Positions 36,040 to 47,670 of a stretch of 64,000 nucleotides of DNA are shown piece after piece. The DNA comes from Annulohypoxylon bovei var. microspora. Its lineage: Eukaryota; Ascomycota; Sordariomycetes; Xylariales; Hypoxylaceae. The translations under genes and the position numbers were made by a program. The stretch lies in assembly GCA_022836615.1 (NCBI GenBank), contig MU405292.1, positions 62,001 to 126,000 of the forward strand. Direction: 5' to 3'. A model generated the notes under the pieces. The model searched no databases. It saw only the letters and a program-made list of their open reading frames with translations, and was not told where the DNA came from. Each line of letters starts with the position of its first letter. Position 1 is the stretch's first letter.

Positions 36040-39000
36040 ACGGAGTATTGCAGGATCCCTAGTGCTATTGCGTTTTGCAGATACCCCTTTTTCGTTTCTT
36101 TAATACCCGGGGCGTCTAACGACTCCCGACTTTTGGAATGTGCCCTTGAGACGGTTGGCATTTTTGGAGGGTGGAAGGTTTTTGCATACCCGTTCTATAC
36201 CCTCATTGAGCCGAGCATGATTTGGAAGCTTGGATACGTTGTTACGATGGATGCTTTTGACGAGACGATGTGGGCGGCATAGGGGCAAACGGAGTTTATA
36301 TGCTGAGGGCTCACATTGGAAGGAACAGGAGGAATAGCATCTACTATATTAATTCTGCGTGTATGCACGCATCAATATTGTCTAATTTGATGACGGCACG
36401 CTCGGAACCACACTCCCTAAAAACGAGAACCCGGTATCCGGGTGTCTGAAGATGGAACGTATATAGACTGAAGGAAATTAATGGTTATTGAAGTCATTGA
36501 AGTCGAATTTGGCATTCGTTTTGAAATATCGTGACGATGAAGTTCTACGTGACACAGCCTTAGCTGAGCGCCATATCCGTGGTTTGCAGCACTACTGTAT
36601 TCCATTCCTCCTTGCACCACCTTAGTCCTTAGAGGTAGGTACTGTAGCCCTACGACCACTCTCGCGTATCTTCCTCCGCCACTTCAGAAAACCTAACCCT
36701 CCCCTCACTTGCGGGCGGGCGGCCCTCTCGAGCTAGAGCAGGTCCCTCTGCACTCTTTTCTCATTCTTACGTTCTTGCCACTCCCACCATGCACGGCGAT
36801 AGCGCAAGCTTACAGACCCAGCCAACGGAGTGCAGCGCCTAGAGCTCCTAACGCATGCCAGGACCGCATTAGGTATGCGACGTACTATGGCGAATAGGTG
36901 CCCTCTGCTTACTGCTTAGAGCTCGCATCTTTCTGCTAGCCTGCAGCGGGCTAGGTTGGGGATGGTGCCGGATGGGGAATGAACGCCTGTTCTGAGTGCT
37001 TTTTGCCACTTATTCCTGCCAGTATACATCATAGGGACTCTGCTAAGCATCTAAGAATGCCTAAAAAGAGTTGGAATATGACAGTGACACCGCATTCGAC
37101 CTCCAACCTGACCCCCCTGCACCGCGGATCGGTGCTTACAGCTTACAGCATACAGCATACAGGGCTCAGATAGAGCTCCAGTTAGACGCAGAGAGAGAGA
37201 AAAAGCCCTGGAAACCTGGCGGGCTATCAGAATTTTCCGCTGACGGCACATAAGCAATTAGCAATTGCGTGCTTCGGCCTTCCTTCCGATTCTCTTGACT
37301 CTTATTTCTTTCTTCCTCTATAAAAAATTCCTCTGCTCAATCCATCTCACCAACAGCTACATACATGAACAGGTAGGCTACATAGCTCATCGCATCGGTA
37401 GTTCCACTCCCGATCAGGAAACCCTCCAACCCGAATTTACGTATTTGCATCTTGGAACGGCGTCGATGCAACCGTATGCGTGTGACTGAAAAAGCTCTCG
37501 AGCAGCCCACCACCACCACATACTACCTAGCAGTAAAGCGCGCGCCGCCAAGCTCGTATTCCCTCTCTGCCGCCCTGCAGCTGCTGGACTAGGGAGCTCC
37601 CTACCTACATGCCCTAAGCTGCCTTACTTACCACTCTACCCAGATAACCGACCTACCTACCTACGGATACATACCTTGTAGCTTCGACCAGCTGGCGCGG
37701 GGCAATCGCTCCGCCCGTGCGAAGCTGCTCGTGCGATATAACTGACGAGCAGAGCGAATATCGCGTGGAAGCGAGAGAGAAAGGAATGAAGGAAGCGACT
37801 CAACAAGGGTGAAGAATAAGTAAAGCACACAGGTAGGTAGGTAAGGCAAAGGGCAACAACAATCAGCAATTGGGTTTTCGCAAGAGAGACAATGTCTCTG
37901 CCGTAGGCTGCTCGACAGTCTGCCTCGTCGCTACTGGTTGGTGGCACAACCCCGGGTTGCATATGCGCTTCTACTCTTAGCTATATGTCCTATCCTAAGA
38001 TAAGCACCGAGTAATTTTTTTTTTTAAAACAATTGAAATAAAAAAAACCCTCGTAACAAACCCGTCACACTACCCGGCGTCTCGTCACAAGAGAGTCCAG
38101 ACCAGACGCCAAACTAAGCTACCAGCGATCAGCGAACTTAGCTTCAATCCCTAGTCAATCCGCTCGGTAGTCTCTGAACGCTATTGACAGCTCGTTACAT
38201 GGCTCTGTAGTAGCATTTCGATCTACCAGTTCGCTATCAACCCAGGTATTCCAGCGCCCACGTGAAAGCCGGGAGAGCCGATGTCAAAGCACCAGGTAGG
38301 GTTTCCAGGTAGTTACCAGCATCTTTTTATAGCAGATCTTCTTAGCTGGTCTTGAGAGAAAATTTTTGAATGAAAGAAAAGGCTATTATATGATAAGCAC
38401 TTATAGCCCCAGCTCGGTGTCTGCTATTCTGGACCGACAAGCGGCGCAGGAATTGGAGCTGAGCCGAGTAGGGCATGGTCTTATCCGTCCGCTGGCCTGG
38501 TCGGTCGAAGCAGCTAGTATACATACATAGAAGCATCAATGCCGGAAGAAGGCTAACTCCGAGCCCGTATATGATATATATACGAACTGCGCACACAAAA
38601 CAGCAAGTGAAAAAAACAGGCAGGCGAAAGTGCCCGCAGTCGATGTCTCATGTGTTGGCATATTGTGATTAGTCACAAACATATATCTAGATCCTCCCTC
38701 CCTTTTATGTGTGCTGCACTGCAGATGTATGTACATACGATCATCCGCCATTGAGCAGTTTCAGTAACGCCAACCGAGAGAGATCTTGCTGGATGCAAGG
38801 CCCCGTATGCTCGCTCGATCGCAGCATTTAGGGTGACGGTTTGCCGGTATCGAGTTTTACAAATATAGGAAGGTAGCTCGTTGGTAAGCTCGGCTGGAGG
38901 ATTGTTCACATGATACCGCGGGGGACGCTTGTATAAATCGAATACGAGACCCTCGAGTTGCTGAGTCTTCTTCATGGACATTGTCGGATGTCTGTCTCAG

Positions 39001-39346
39001 CGCCGCTTAAGTCATGGTGGTATATGTTACGTTGCCGCGAGAGGGCTATAGTTAAGGTAATATGAAGTGGCTACTCGACATGTGAGTAGTATGTCAATGC
39101 CAACGAATCGCGATCAAATCCCTTCCAAACCCGCCATCTCGTACGCCCCTAAAAGTTTGTTGGTTCACGAAGACTTCATTTCTCGTAAAAAAAGAAGAAA
39201 AATCAAGGACTGGAATTTCCCATAACCCCACGCCCTCAATGCTTTTCCATTCATTCATTAATAAATCGTAATCCATAAGTCAAGACCAATGGCTCAGTTC
39301 GTTCGGCGCCACTCGGAATTCATAACTCAGGAGAGCCTTGCGGACC
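36040..39346. other. Gene-poor spacer
   Basis: No supportable gene in 3.3 kb. Open frames on both strands (for example 36979-37257, 37657-37962, 38673-38981) are short and unrecognised. The stretch 37600-37850 carries ACCTACCTACC and GGTAGGTAGGTA runs in opposite orientation. A long T-run followed by A-rich DNA sits at 38013-38048. Confidence 0.5.
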
Positions 39347-41479
39347 CTATCCGGCCGACGGTGCGCTCATTCCATTAGCCTCCATCCTAGACCTAACCTC
39401 TCGTATAAGAGCTTTCGCCTCTTCTACTTCGACGCCGTCCTGGCATAGTTCGGTTGCCAGGCGGTTGGCTGTGGGGTAATCTTCCGTCCTCATGGCGTGG
39501 CGCGCAAGCCACATTCTGGCTTTACTGGTGGCGGCCGTAACTCCTGTACCCCCCTCTCCGCGTCCAGCATTGTCGCCGTCGTCATCCGATCCTTCACCCG
39601 GCGAATCGTTGTGGATCGTGATGCTTTCACCTAGGTTATCGCCTGCTCCGCCATCCTCTTGTGATACGCACATTTCCATATACGCTTTAGCATCTTCTTC
39701 CTCGCCTATGCTGTCGTACATGCCAGCGATTTGTAAGAGGATCTCCGGGTCCATGTGCGCGCCTCTCATAATACCTGCTCCTACACCGCTACCAAAGCTG
39801 CTCCCCGTCTCGTAGTAACTCTCGGCAAGCAGCGCCCGCTTGAGGGCCTTGATTCCATCTTGATTCCGATTCATGCGCTGTAAGCACGAACCAACCGCCA
39901 TCCACATTTTCCCATCCCATGGTCGAAGTCCAGCTGCCTTTTTGTAATACCATAGGGCATAAGCATGCATCTCTAGGACTTCGTATGTTTGACCCAACCC
40001 GTACCACGCGCGGTAGTCTCTTCGGTTGACATCTACAGCTCGACGATACGACTCGATGGCGGCATGCGTATTTTTAAGCTCGACGTATTCGTGTCCCATC
40101 AACGTCCAGGCAGATAAGCATGAGCGATCTAGCATCAGCGCCCGTCTGAAGTATTGCACGGCCTTCTCGTGCAGGGATAGTAACGAGTAGTAATTTCCGA
40201 TAACGACGCAAGATTCCGGTCGAAATTTGTCGACGCTGCTGCATAGGTGAGCTAGAAAGGCCAACTTTGGCCGTGAGTTCATGACGTAGAGTATATTTGA
40301 GTAGTGGTCGAGCGAGTCGAGTCTATGCGGATGTAGTGAGAGGATCCGACTAAAGTTCTGCTCCGCGGCCACGAGGTCCTTTGCATGATATGAAAGCAAC
40401 GCATCACACGTGAGTAGGAACGACGACGTCGGAAATATGTTAAGTAGTTGGTCTAGGGAGTTAGCAAGGTTCGCGTCGTGCTGGTATAGTTCGAGAGAGG
40501 TGTGGATATGGAACATAAAGGAGACGATATTCTGTGGCAACCGAGGCATTATCCGGTTTAACTGCAGCTGATTAGCGACGGCGATCCTGAACGAATTTCC
40601 GCTGCAACATACATCTTCCACTCGTGATATCAGTCCAGTCATCTCCAGCCAGCAACCCCAATTCATAGGAAATAGGTGGACGCTGCGAATCAGCCAGAAC
40701 AAGGCCAGTTCTTCATTCTTTTCTTTTGCAAGAACCATCCCATAGAGATATTCGAGCCATCCTTGGCTACCTTCGACACTATCACTATCTTGGGTTTGAT
40801 GCTGGTTAAACCATGCTTCCAAAACGCGACTAACTATCAACAATTGCTTGTTGGAGCACGTGCCAATGTCCTGCGGCCCCATTACCATCTCGGCATCTTC
40901 ATCTTTGCGCTTCTCTCCCGAGAGATACTTCGCATATAGAGCGAGAAACAAGCTTCTCTGGCTTATCTGCGGTAGCTTCTCGCTACTGTTCGGTTTGGTG
41001 GCAGGGGCGGTGGCTTTGGCCTTCCCCTTGCCTTTTGGCGTTACATTGGTCGATTCCTTTGAAGATACTATGCCGGTAAGTGTAGAGTCGGGGAGAAAGA
41101 CTGCGGCGCAACGATCATATTCTCGGCAATCGAAGAGGGACTTGGCCAAAAGGTATTTATTTATCTCCTTAGTTTCAAGTGCTGCCTCGTTCGGGTCTAT
41201 ATTCGGAGCTAGTATCGTAGACGCGTATCCGGTAGAGGCGTCTGAAAGCTGTGAATCGTCGAGCGAAGGTTCTGTTTCGGGGATTGCATTGAGAAGTTCA
41301 GCTGCCCTAAGAGGACATATTAGAATGAGAATGGCACTTATGATGTGCCATGTCGCGAGGGAGCGAGGGAGGAGGTTTTACCATTTAGAGGATTGGTAAA
41401 GGCATCTTTCCGAGCATTTTATGATAGAATCTTGTAATGCATTCCGAAGCTGTGATTTCTCTCGATCATTGAGAGACAT
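39347..41479 (-). CDS. CDC23: Cdc23/Apc8, anaphase-promoting complex TPR subunit
   Basis: Exons 41479-41382 and 41306-39347 join in phase 2 over a 75-bp intron, giving 685 aa. Start MSLNDREKSQLRNALQDSII is followed, across the intron, by KWAAELLNAIP, the conserved Apc8 N-terminus. A low-complexity Lys/Ala stretch (KGKGKAKATAPATK) follows. An array of TPR repeats covers about 330-530, including KAVQYFRRALMLDRSCLSAW, AAIESYRRAVDVNRRDYRAW and YALWYYKKAAGLRPWDGKMW. The C-terminus has an acidic insert (SDDDGDNAGRGEGG). Cdc23 scaffolds the APC/C ubiquitin ligase, which degrades cyclins and securin at anaphase. Confidence 0.93.
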
Positions 41480-42397
41480 GATGAAGTGTTATATGAGCAT
41501 GAGCATTGGGAGCTAGAGACGCAATGCTTAGTGAAGCTTGTAAGATGGAAGATATTCTTGATTCTTCATGTCGTTTGTGAAATTGTGAAATTGTGAAATT
41601 ATGATGTAACTGGAGGTGTTAAGAATCGCGTCGCAATATCCAATAAGATCATCGTTGCCCCTCGAAAATCAACAGGTATTCAGCTTGCCCTTGCCTTGGA
41701 ATTTCTCCCAATATACCGATAAACGATAGAGATAACGATAACGATAACGATAAGTAGTAGCACTGGGTTCGTGGATCCAGTATTTCCACGTGGAGCCCCC
41801 TGAATCCATGTCCTACCACACCGCCTGAGCGGTACCTATCATTAGCGCTCCCTTCACGATTTCTACAATGATAAACAGGGACATAGCACCAATATAATAT
41901 CATACAATTTGAATGCCGAAGAGATAACTTTTCCGTGTATAATCCATTTCTTGAATATAGAGTGTGTTTAATTGGATGTAGATATATTTAAGCAAATATG
42001 AAGTGACTTATCGTGATGTAGGTAATTGATGACATTTAAAAATGTGAGCGAAATTTATAGTAAATGATAAGCACGTAGATTGAACATTGAAATTCCCATC
42101 AATTCCCATGACAGGGTTGGCATGTCACTGCCCCTCATAAAATAACCCACAAAAAAGCTCATCGCATATTGTGTAGTGGGGTACAACTTGTACAACATTG
42201 AACCTTCGACGCCGAGTAAATACCTGCCTACCTACCTACTCAACATTACAAAGCTCCTTCACCAACATAATCTACTTACTCTCACTTCATTTCCCGTGCT
42301 GTCCCAAGTCACTAGTCTCAAAGACGTTACCAAATATCAGATTACCCAGCTTCAGGATATCGAACTCGTCACTCCAAATTCATAAATCTTGTTCAAA
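41480..42397. promoter_or_regulatory. Divergent intergenic region (CDC23 / FPP synthase)
   Basis: It contains three TGTGAAAT units (about 41576-41599), four GATAAC units (41731-41754), and a TATA-like CATAAAATAA (42136-42145) about 255 bp before the FPP synthase start. The GATAAC array is also a cluster of GATA-factor cores, though a microsatellite origin is equally likely. Confidence 0.5.
41731..41754. repeat. GATAAC hexanucleotide repeat
   Basis: Four consecutive GATAAC units in the spacer between CDC23 and the FPP synthase gene. Confidence 0.8.
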
Positions 42398-43603
42398 ATG
42401 GCTAAGAAAACTACTCTCAAGGAGTTCGAGTCTGTCTTCCCGAAGCTCGAGGAAGATCTCCTGGCTTGGGTGAAGCAGTACAATCTGCCTCAGCAGCAGC
42501 AGGAATGGTATAGTAAGGTCAGACTATCCCTTATAGCTTAAATTCGTGCCCCAGTGGGATCGAATTCATTCAGTCCCTTTTCATAGCTATCACACTCCGC
42601 CACTTCTTAAACCCTTTAATAGCTATCATACCGGGTAAAATCAAACTCCTCCTCATACATTATGCTGACTCAGATGTAGATGCTCCAAGTCAACACCCTT
42701 GGCGGAAAATGCAACCGTGGAATGTCTGTTCCCGACTCCGTGTCTGTTCTTCTCGACAGGGAATTGTCTGAGCAAGAATACTTCCAATCTGCTACTCTAG
42801 GTTGGATGATTGAGCTCCTCCAGGCCTTTTTCCTGGTATCCGATGACATTATGGATAGTAGCATCACACGGCGAGGTAAGCCGTGCTGGTACCTCCACGA
42901 GGGCGTTGGCAACATCGCAATCAACGATGCCTTCATGCTTGAGGCGGCTATCTATACCTTGCTCAAGAAGCACTTCAAGACTCACCCTTCCTACGTCGAC
43001 ATGATTGAACTGTTCCACGAGACCTCGCTTCAAACCGAACTTGGCCAGCTGTGTGATCTCCTAACGGCTCCAGAAGACGTAGTAAACCTAGACAACTTTA
43101 GCTTGGAAAAGTACACTTTCATCGTCATCTTCAAGACCGCATACTACAGCTTCTACCTGCCCGTAGCTCTGGCGCTGCACCAGCTCAACATCGCAACACC
43201 TAAGAACCTGAAGCAAGCTCACGAAATCCTCATTCCCATGGGCGAATACTTCCAGGTCCAGGATGATTACCTAGATAACTTCGGCCTTCCAGAGCACATC
43301 GGCAAGATCGGCACCGACATCCAGGACAACAAGTGCTCGTGGCTGGTCAACCAAGCACTGAAGATAGCTACGCCCGAGCAGCGTAAGGTGCTCGAGGACC
43401 ACTACGGAAAGAAGGACAAGGCCCACGAGGCTGAGATCAAGAAGCTCTACAACGAGTTGAAGCTCGAGCAAATCTACCAGGAATACGAGGAGAAGAGCGT
43501 CGGCGAGATCAAGCAATTGATCTCCCAGCTAGACGAGAGCGAAGGCTTAAAGAAGGGCGTCTTCGAGGCGTTCCTACAGAAGATCTACAAGAGAAGCAAG
43601 TAA
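42398..43603 (+). CDS. ERG20: Farnesyl diphosphate synthase
   Basis: Exons 42398-42517 and 42680-43603 close in frame to 347 aa, the standard fungal length. The first Asp-rich motif is DDIMD (95-99), preceded by aromatic FF at -5/-4, which limits chain length to C15. The second is DDYLD (235-239). RRGKPCWY and the C-terminal KIYKRSK are also typical. The enzyme condenses IPP with DMAPP and then GPP to FPP, feeding sterols, dolichol, haem A and prenylation. The 162-bp intron has an unusual donor, GTCAGA; the nearby canonical GTAAGG (42513) breaks the frame with every acceptor I tried. The gene is tail to tail with a P450, 198 bp apart. Confidence 0.95.
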
Positions 43604-43801
43604 GGGACTGGCGTGGAAGAGAAGACTTGTATAACGTGTCAATATGTGAAAAGGGTAAAGATCAGCAGGAGACGTTCATTCGATGTGAGTTTAGATGTTG
43701 ACTAAACAAGGACGTAATAATACCCTCTACAGTACCTATTCATCCAATTTTGGGAAATGTCTGCAAGACTCAGTGAATGGACTAGAACGCTATTCCTTAC
43801 A

Positions 43802-45737
43802 TTACTGCTTTTTAACATAGCTTAGGTCATCCCGATCTCGAGGGCGGAAATCCACCATGAGGGGCGCTTTCTTCCACATCATATTCATCTGCGCATCTCC
43901 AATCCAGTCTCCAGGATCCCGGGCCGCATGTATATCGAAAGTGTGAACCAGCTTTGCCAGCGTAATCCGCATCTCCAGATTAGCCTGCGCTATACCCAGG
44001 CAACTCCTGGGCCCGGTGCTGAACGGGAAAGCCACTTGGTCCGAATTGCTTTTGTCGTCATCTCGCAGCCATCGCTCGGGCCTAAACTCGTACGGCTTGT
44101 CCCAGACTTGGGGATTGTGGTTTAGGACCCAGTGAGGCGCCGAGAGTCTGGCGCCCTTTGGCACGAAGTACCCGTCGACGAACTCGCCGGGCGAGACCCG
44201 CGGGAGTCCGAATGCGAGGGGTGGGAAACATCTCACTGTAGCATCCGGAGTTAGTAAGATTATTGAGTATGACAAGTCACCGGAATGTGACTGCTGTGCG
44301 ACACACCCGTCACTTTTATTGAAAGGACGGTCGGCATATAGATACGACCTAGAGTGAAGGGGAGAAAAAGTGATGGCTCCGAAAACACTTACTAGACTCC
44401 TCAATAACGGCGTTCAGATACCTCAGCTGCGGTACTTCGACCCCAGTCAACTGGTCATACTCAAGCGCCCTAACCTCCGCCTCCAGCTTCGCCAAGCACC
44501 CCGGCGTCGCGCATAGGAAGTACAGAGCCGTAGTCGTAGCCGTGGTGACCGTGTCAGCGCCCGCAATAACCATCGCCTGCGCCAGCGACACGAGCTGCCT
44601 CTCGGTGATGTCGCCCTGCTCCAGCACCGGCGTGAAGATATCGCGTTCGGCGTTGGTCCGGCTCAGCCGTCGCCGAACCGTCTCCAGCGTGTACGCGTAG
44701 TGCGTCTTCAGGTTCCGGAGCGCGGAGATGGACAGCATGAACGGGATCATGAGCACCAGGCTCGGCGCCCGCCGCACGAAGCTCGGCAGGATGGCCGCGT
44801 GCGCGCTGTCCGCCAGGATCGAGATCCAGAAGTGCGTCTGCCCCGACGCTACCGCGTTGAAGGACTCTCCGAATGTGAGTTCTCCTGCCCGCACACCTCG
44901 TTAGCATATTTTTACTTCATTTTATTTTTCAGTTTTTAGTATATTTGGCTCGGTGCTTGTAAAGGGGCGGGCTTACCCATAACGTCGAACGCCAGCCAAG
45001 GCACGGCCTCGACGACGTCGACGCCGGCCCCCTGTCTCGCGGCGCTGATCTCGCCGACCTTGCGCACGAACATGTCGACGTAATGGTGGATGATGTGCTC
45101 GTGGGTCTTCATGGCGACGCCTGTGAAGCCCGGGGCCAGCATCTTCCGCATACGCGCGTGCTCGGCGGGGTCCAGCTCGTAGAAGATGTTGGACACGTCG
45201 CCGTTGTTGTAGAAGGTGCCGCATTTCAGGAACGGCTTCTTCGTCTTCGACGGCGTCGAGTAGATGTCCCGGTGCGCTTGGATCGTGCCGAAGGAGAGCT
45301 CGTTCGGGGCTATGCGGACGACGTCCCCTGTGACCACACTGTTAGATTAAGGTCTCAAGCAACGTTGTTGTAAAGGGGTATAGCCAGGAGCGTACCGTAT
45401 TTTCTGTGGGCATCTTCGAGGATGTGTGGGTATCTGCCTGTAGTCCAAGCCCAGACAAACCATATCTACAGACATTCTGTTTAGTACGCTATCCAGATAC
45501 ATGGCTATACACGATGATAGCACGTACATCAGATGCAGCAGCGGCCTTTGGGCCGGGATACTTGGCCAGTGGGTGAAACCACACGCAGTAAATGCACCAG
45601 CCGACCCAGTAGGCGACCCCCTGGTTGAGGCAAGTTTGTCAGTACTCTTACGCCGTAGTTCCAGAGAAGCCATGGGAAGTTACCATGATCGCTACGGCTA
45701 GGCCAGTAGCCACAGGACTTAGTGTTACGCTCAACAT
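43802..45737 (-). CDS. Cytochrome P450 monooxygenase (CYP65-like)
   Basis: Six exons (45737-45684, 45620-45528, 45465-45396, 45327-44977, 44884-44393, 44235-43802) close exactly to 497 aa. A short membrane anchor spans exons 1-2, then VWFHPLAKYPGPK. The I-helix reads AGADTVTTA, the K-helix ExxR is E352-R355, the PERF-type motif is FRPERW (404-409), and the haem loop FSTGPRSCLG places the cysteine at 432. The sequence resembles the isotrichodermin C-15 hydroxylase-like (CYP65) clan used in secondary metabolism. The substrate is unknown. Its neighbour makes FPP, but no terpene cyclase is in the window, so a terpenoid role is only a possibility. The 157-bp last intron is longer than the others. 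Middle exons are markedly G+C-rich. Confidence 0.9.
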
Positions 45738-47670
45738 CGTTACAATAAACCCCGACTATGAGTTTCGATATGATTTAATAGTGATTTCAGAGGGCATAAG
45801 CTGTCCACGAGATGACCAATATCGAGAGACCCCAGAATTCCCGACTATTTCCAGAGACGCAGCTTATTATATACCGACCTACCTACCGACACAGCCGCCC
45901 AAGACGCCAAACGAATCATACGTCTGACAAAGGCCTACAGATTCAGGTTGTGTCTCAACTCCGAGATAATATCCATCCACCCATCCACCACCACCGGCCG
46001 CGCGTCTCCACCTCTGTGATACCCAACCAACGAACCTGACGTCGTCCATCTCGGTAGTCATACATACACACACCTCTCCCTCTAACCGACGCAAAAGAAC
46101 CGTCCAAAACCCGGCCCAATTACCTGAAGCGGGCCACCTGTGACCACATGTAGAAGAACGGCTCGACCAACACCACAAGTATCAGGCGTTGCACGGACGC
46201 AGGACATAGGCATCGCGGCGCAGACCCCATACATACATACATACCCACTCCCACCCGCGATTTCCGATGCCGGCTCGCTGCCGCAACCACGTCCCACAGG
46301 TCCCTCTGCGCATGTATCTTCCCCAGACCCCCTACTGCTGTGCTACGCGATACCGTGCTACCTCCCCACCCGGCGGGACTGTGATAGGTGAGCCGTTCCG
46401 TATGTGTGACACCTACCTCCCTACTTGCCTCAGCAGTACCTATCTATCGCGATAATATCGCCCGGCCAAGTCCCGAAGGATTCGCCGTCTGGGAGGGCGG
46501 ACGATACTAGCACATGATATGCAAACACATTCCTTCCCGCGCTCCTCTCAGCCAGCCAGGCGCAACACGCCAGTCCTTATAACATCGATCCCTGGGCCAA
46601 TCGGTACGGATGGGCGTGCGAACTGAGCCGCATTCATGCACCCGGACCGGGGTAGCGTAGCGCCGGCCAATCAGGGGCTGCTCGCCCCCTGCTGGGAAGC
46701 ACGCTCGGGAGAGCCATCGTGACGTGCGGTTCCCGAAGGCTATTGGCTGGGCGCTGCGACGCCGTAGATATGGAGTTGGTGGTGTTGGTGTGATAGCTGC
46801 TTTCAGCTGGGCTGCGAACGTATTTGAGTTATGGCAACTAACTAACTAACGGTATCTTCATAGCCACAAAATTACCTAGGGATGTATGGACGCCGTTCTG
46901 CGATTCACGTCAGCTCGGTCGCTCGCTCTGCGGTGGAGGAAACGTGGGGGCCTGGCTGTGGGAGCGATTGATTCGTCGGGCTGGGCGTCACGCGGCGTGA
47001 CGGGTGCAGAGATTTGACGTCGTAGGGCTGAGTCGCACGTGGGTGATAGCAGATATGATGATGGCGGGTCGCCAGATGGGGTTAAGGGGCTGGGGTGGGA
47101 CCCAGCTATAGCGAGAACAAATTCCGGTTTCTGTTGGCCGTATTCGTATCTCGCTGGTATGTAGATATTATCACCGGTAGTTCGCTTTGAGCTGAGTGAG
47201 ATATGGGATTTGCTTGGCATGAGCGATATTTCAGTCAAGGCTTACAACACTTGGGTTCTGCTCATCCGCTGGTGGGAAGTGGTGGTTTTCGAGAAAGAGA
47301 ATCTAGCAAATGACAAATAATAAATGGGGGTATCGTGGCGAAGCGTCTGGATTCTTCGGCTGGACTCCTACTCGCCTACTAAGTGGTAAAGTAGCGAGGA
47401 CGGTTGTGTTTAGAATTGTGACACAATTTTAACACGGCAATTTTAAACCGTCGTATATAATATGACAGAGCGATGGAGGGTTAATTGTAAAATAGTTAAA
47501 AGGGGGTAAAAGGGTATAGTAGATTGTTCGATTTCGAAGCAAGCCCCTTTTGGGAGGGTGTTCTCCCAGGAATCACCATACAAACCCTGATTTAATTTTA
47601 TCTCCTTCTTCCTCGACCCGTCCCTTTGACACATCATTTCTGTATAACTTTTTATAATTCTTATCGAACC
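45738..47670. promoter_or_regulatory. Intergenic region upstream of the P450, with three CCAAT boxes
   Basis: No supportable gene; the minus frame at 46876-47238 is unrecognised. CCAAT boxes lie at 46597-46601 and 46667-46671, and inverted (ATTGG) at 46742-46746, spaced about 70-75 bp in a G+C-rich patch with CATAC repeats at 46228-46243. This patch could be a promoter for the P450 (about 860 bp downstream on the minus strand) or for an unannotated transcript. Confidence 0.45.

Noticed and set aside
42176..42473. Open frames overlapping the FPP synthase start
   Set aside because: They lie in the leader and first exon in the wrong frames; the ERG20 frame from 42398 has conserved protein sequence.
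46876..47238. 120-codon minus-strand open frame upstream of the P450
   Set aside because: No signal peptide, domain or homologous-looking segment; composition is that of intergenic DNA.
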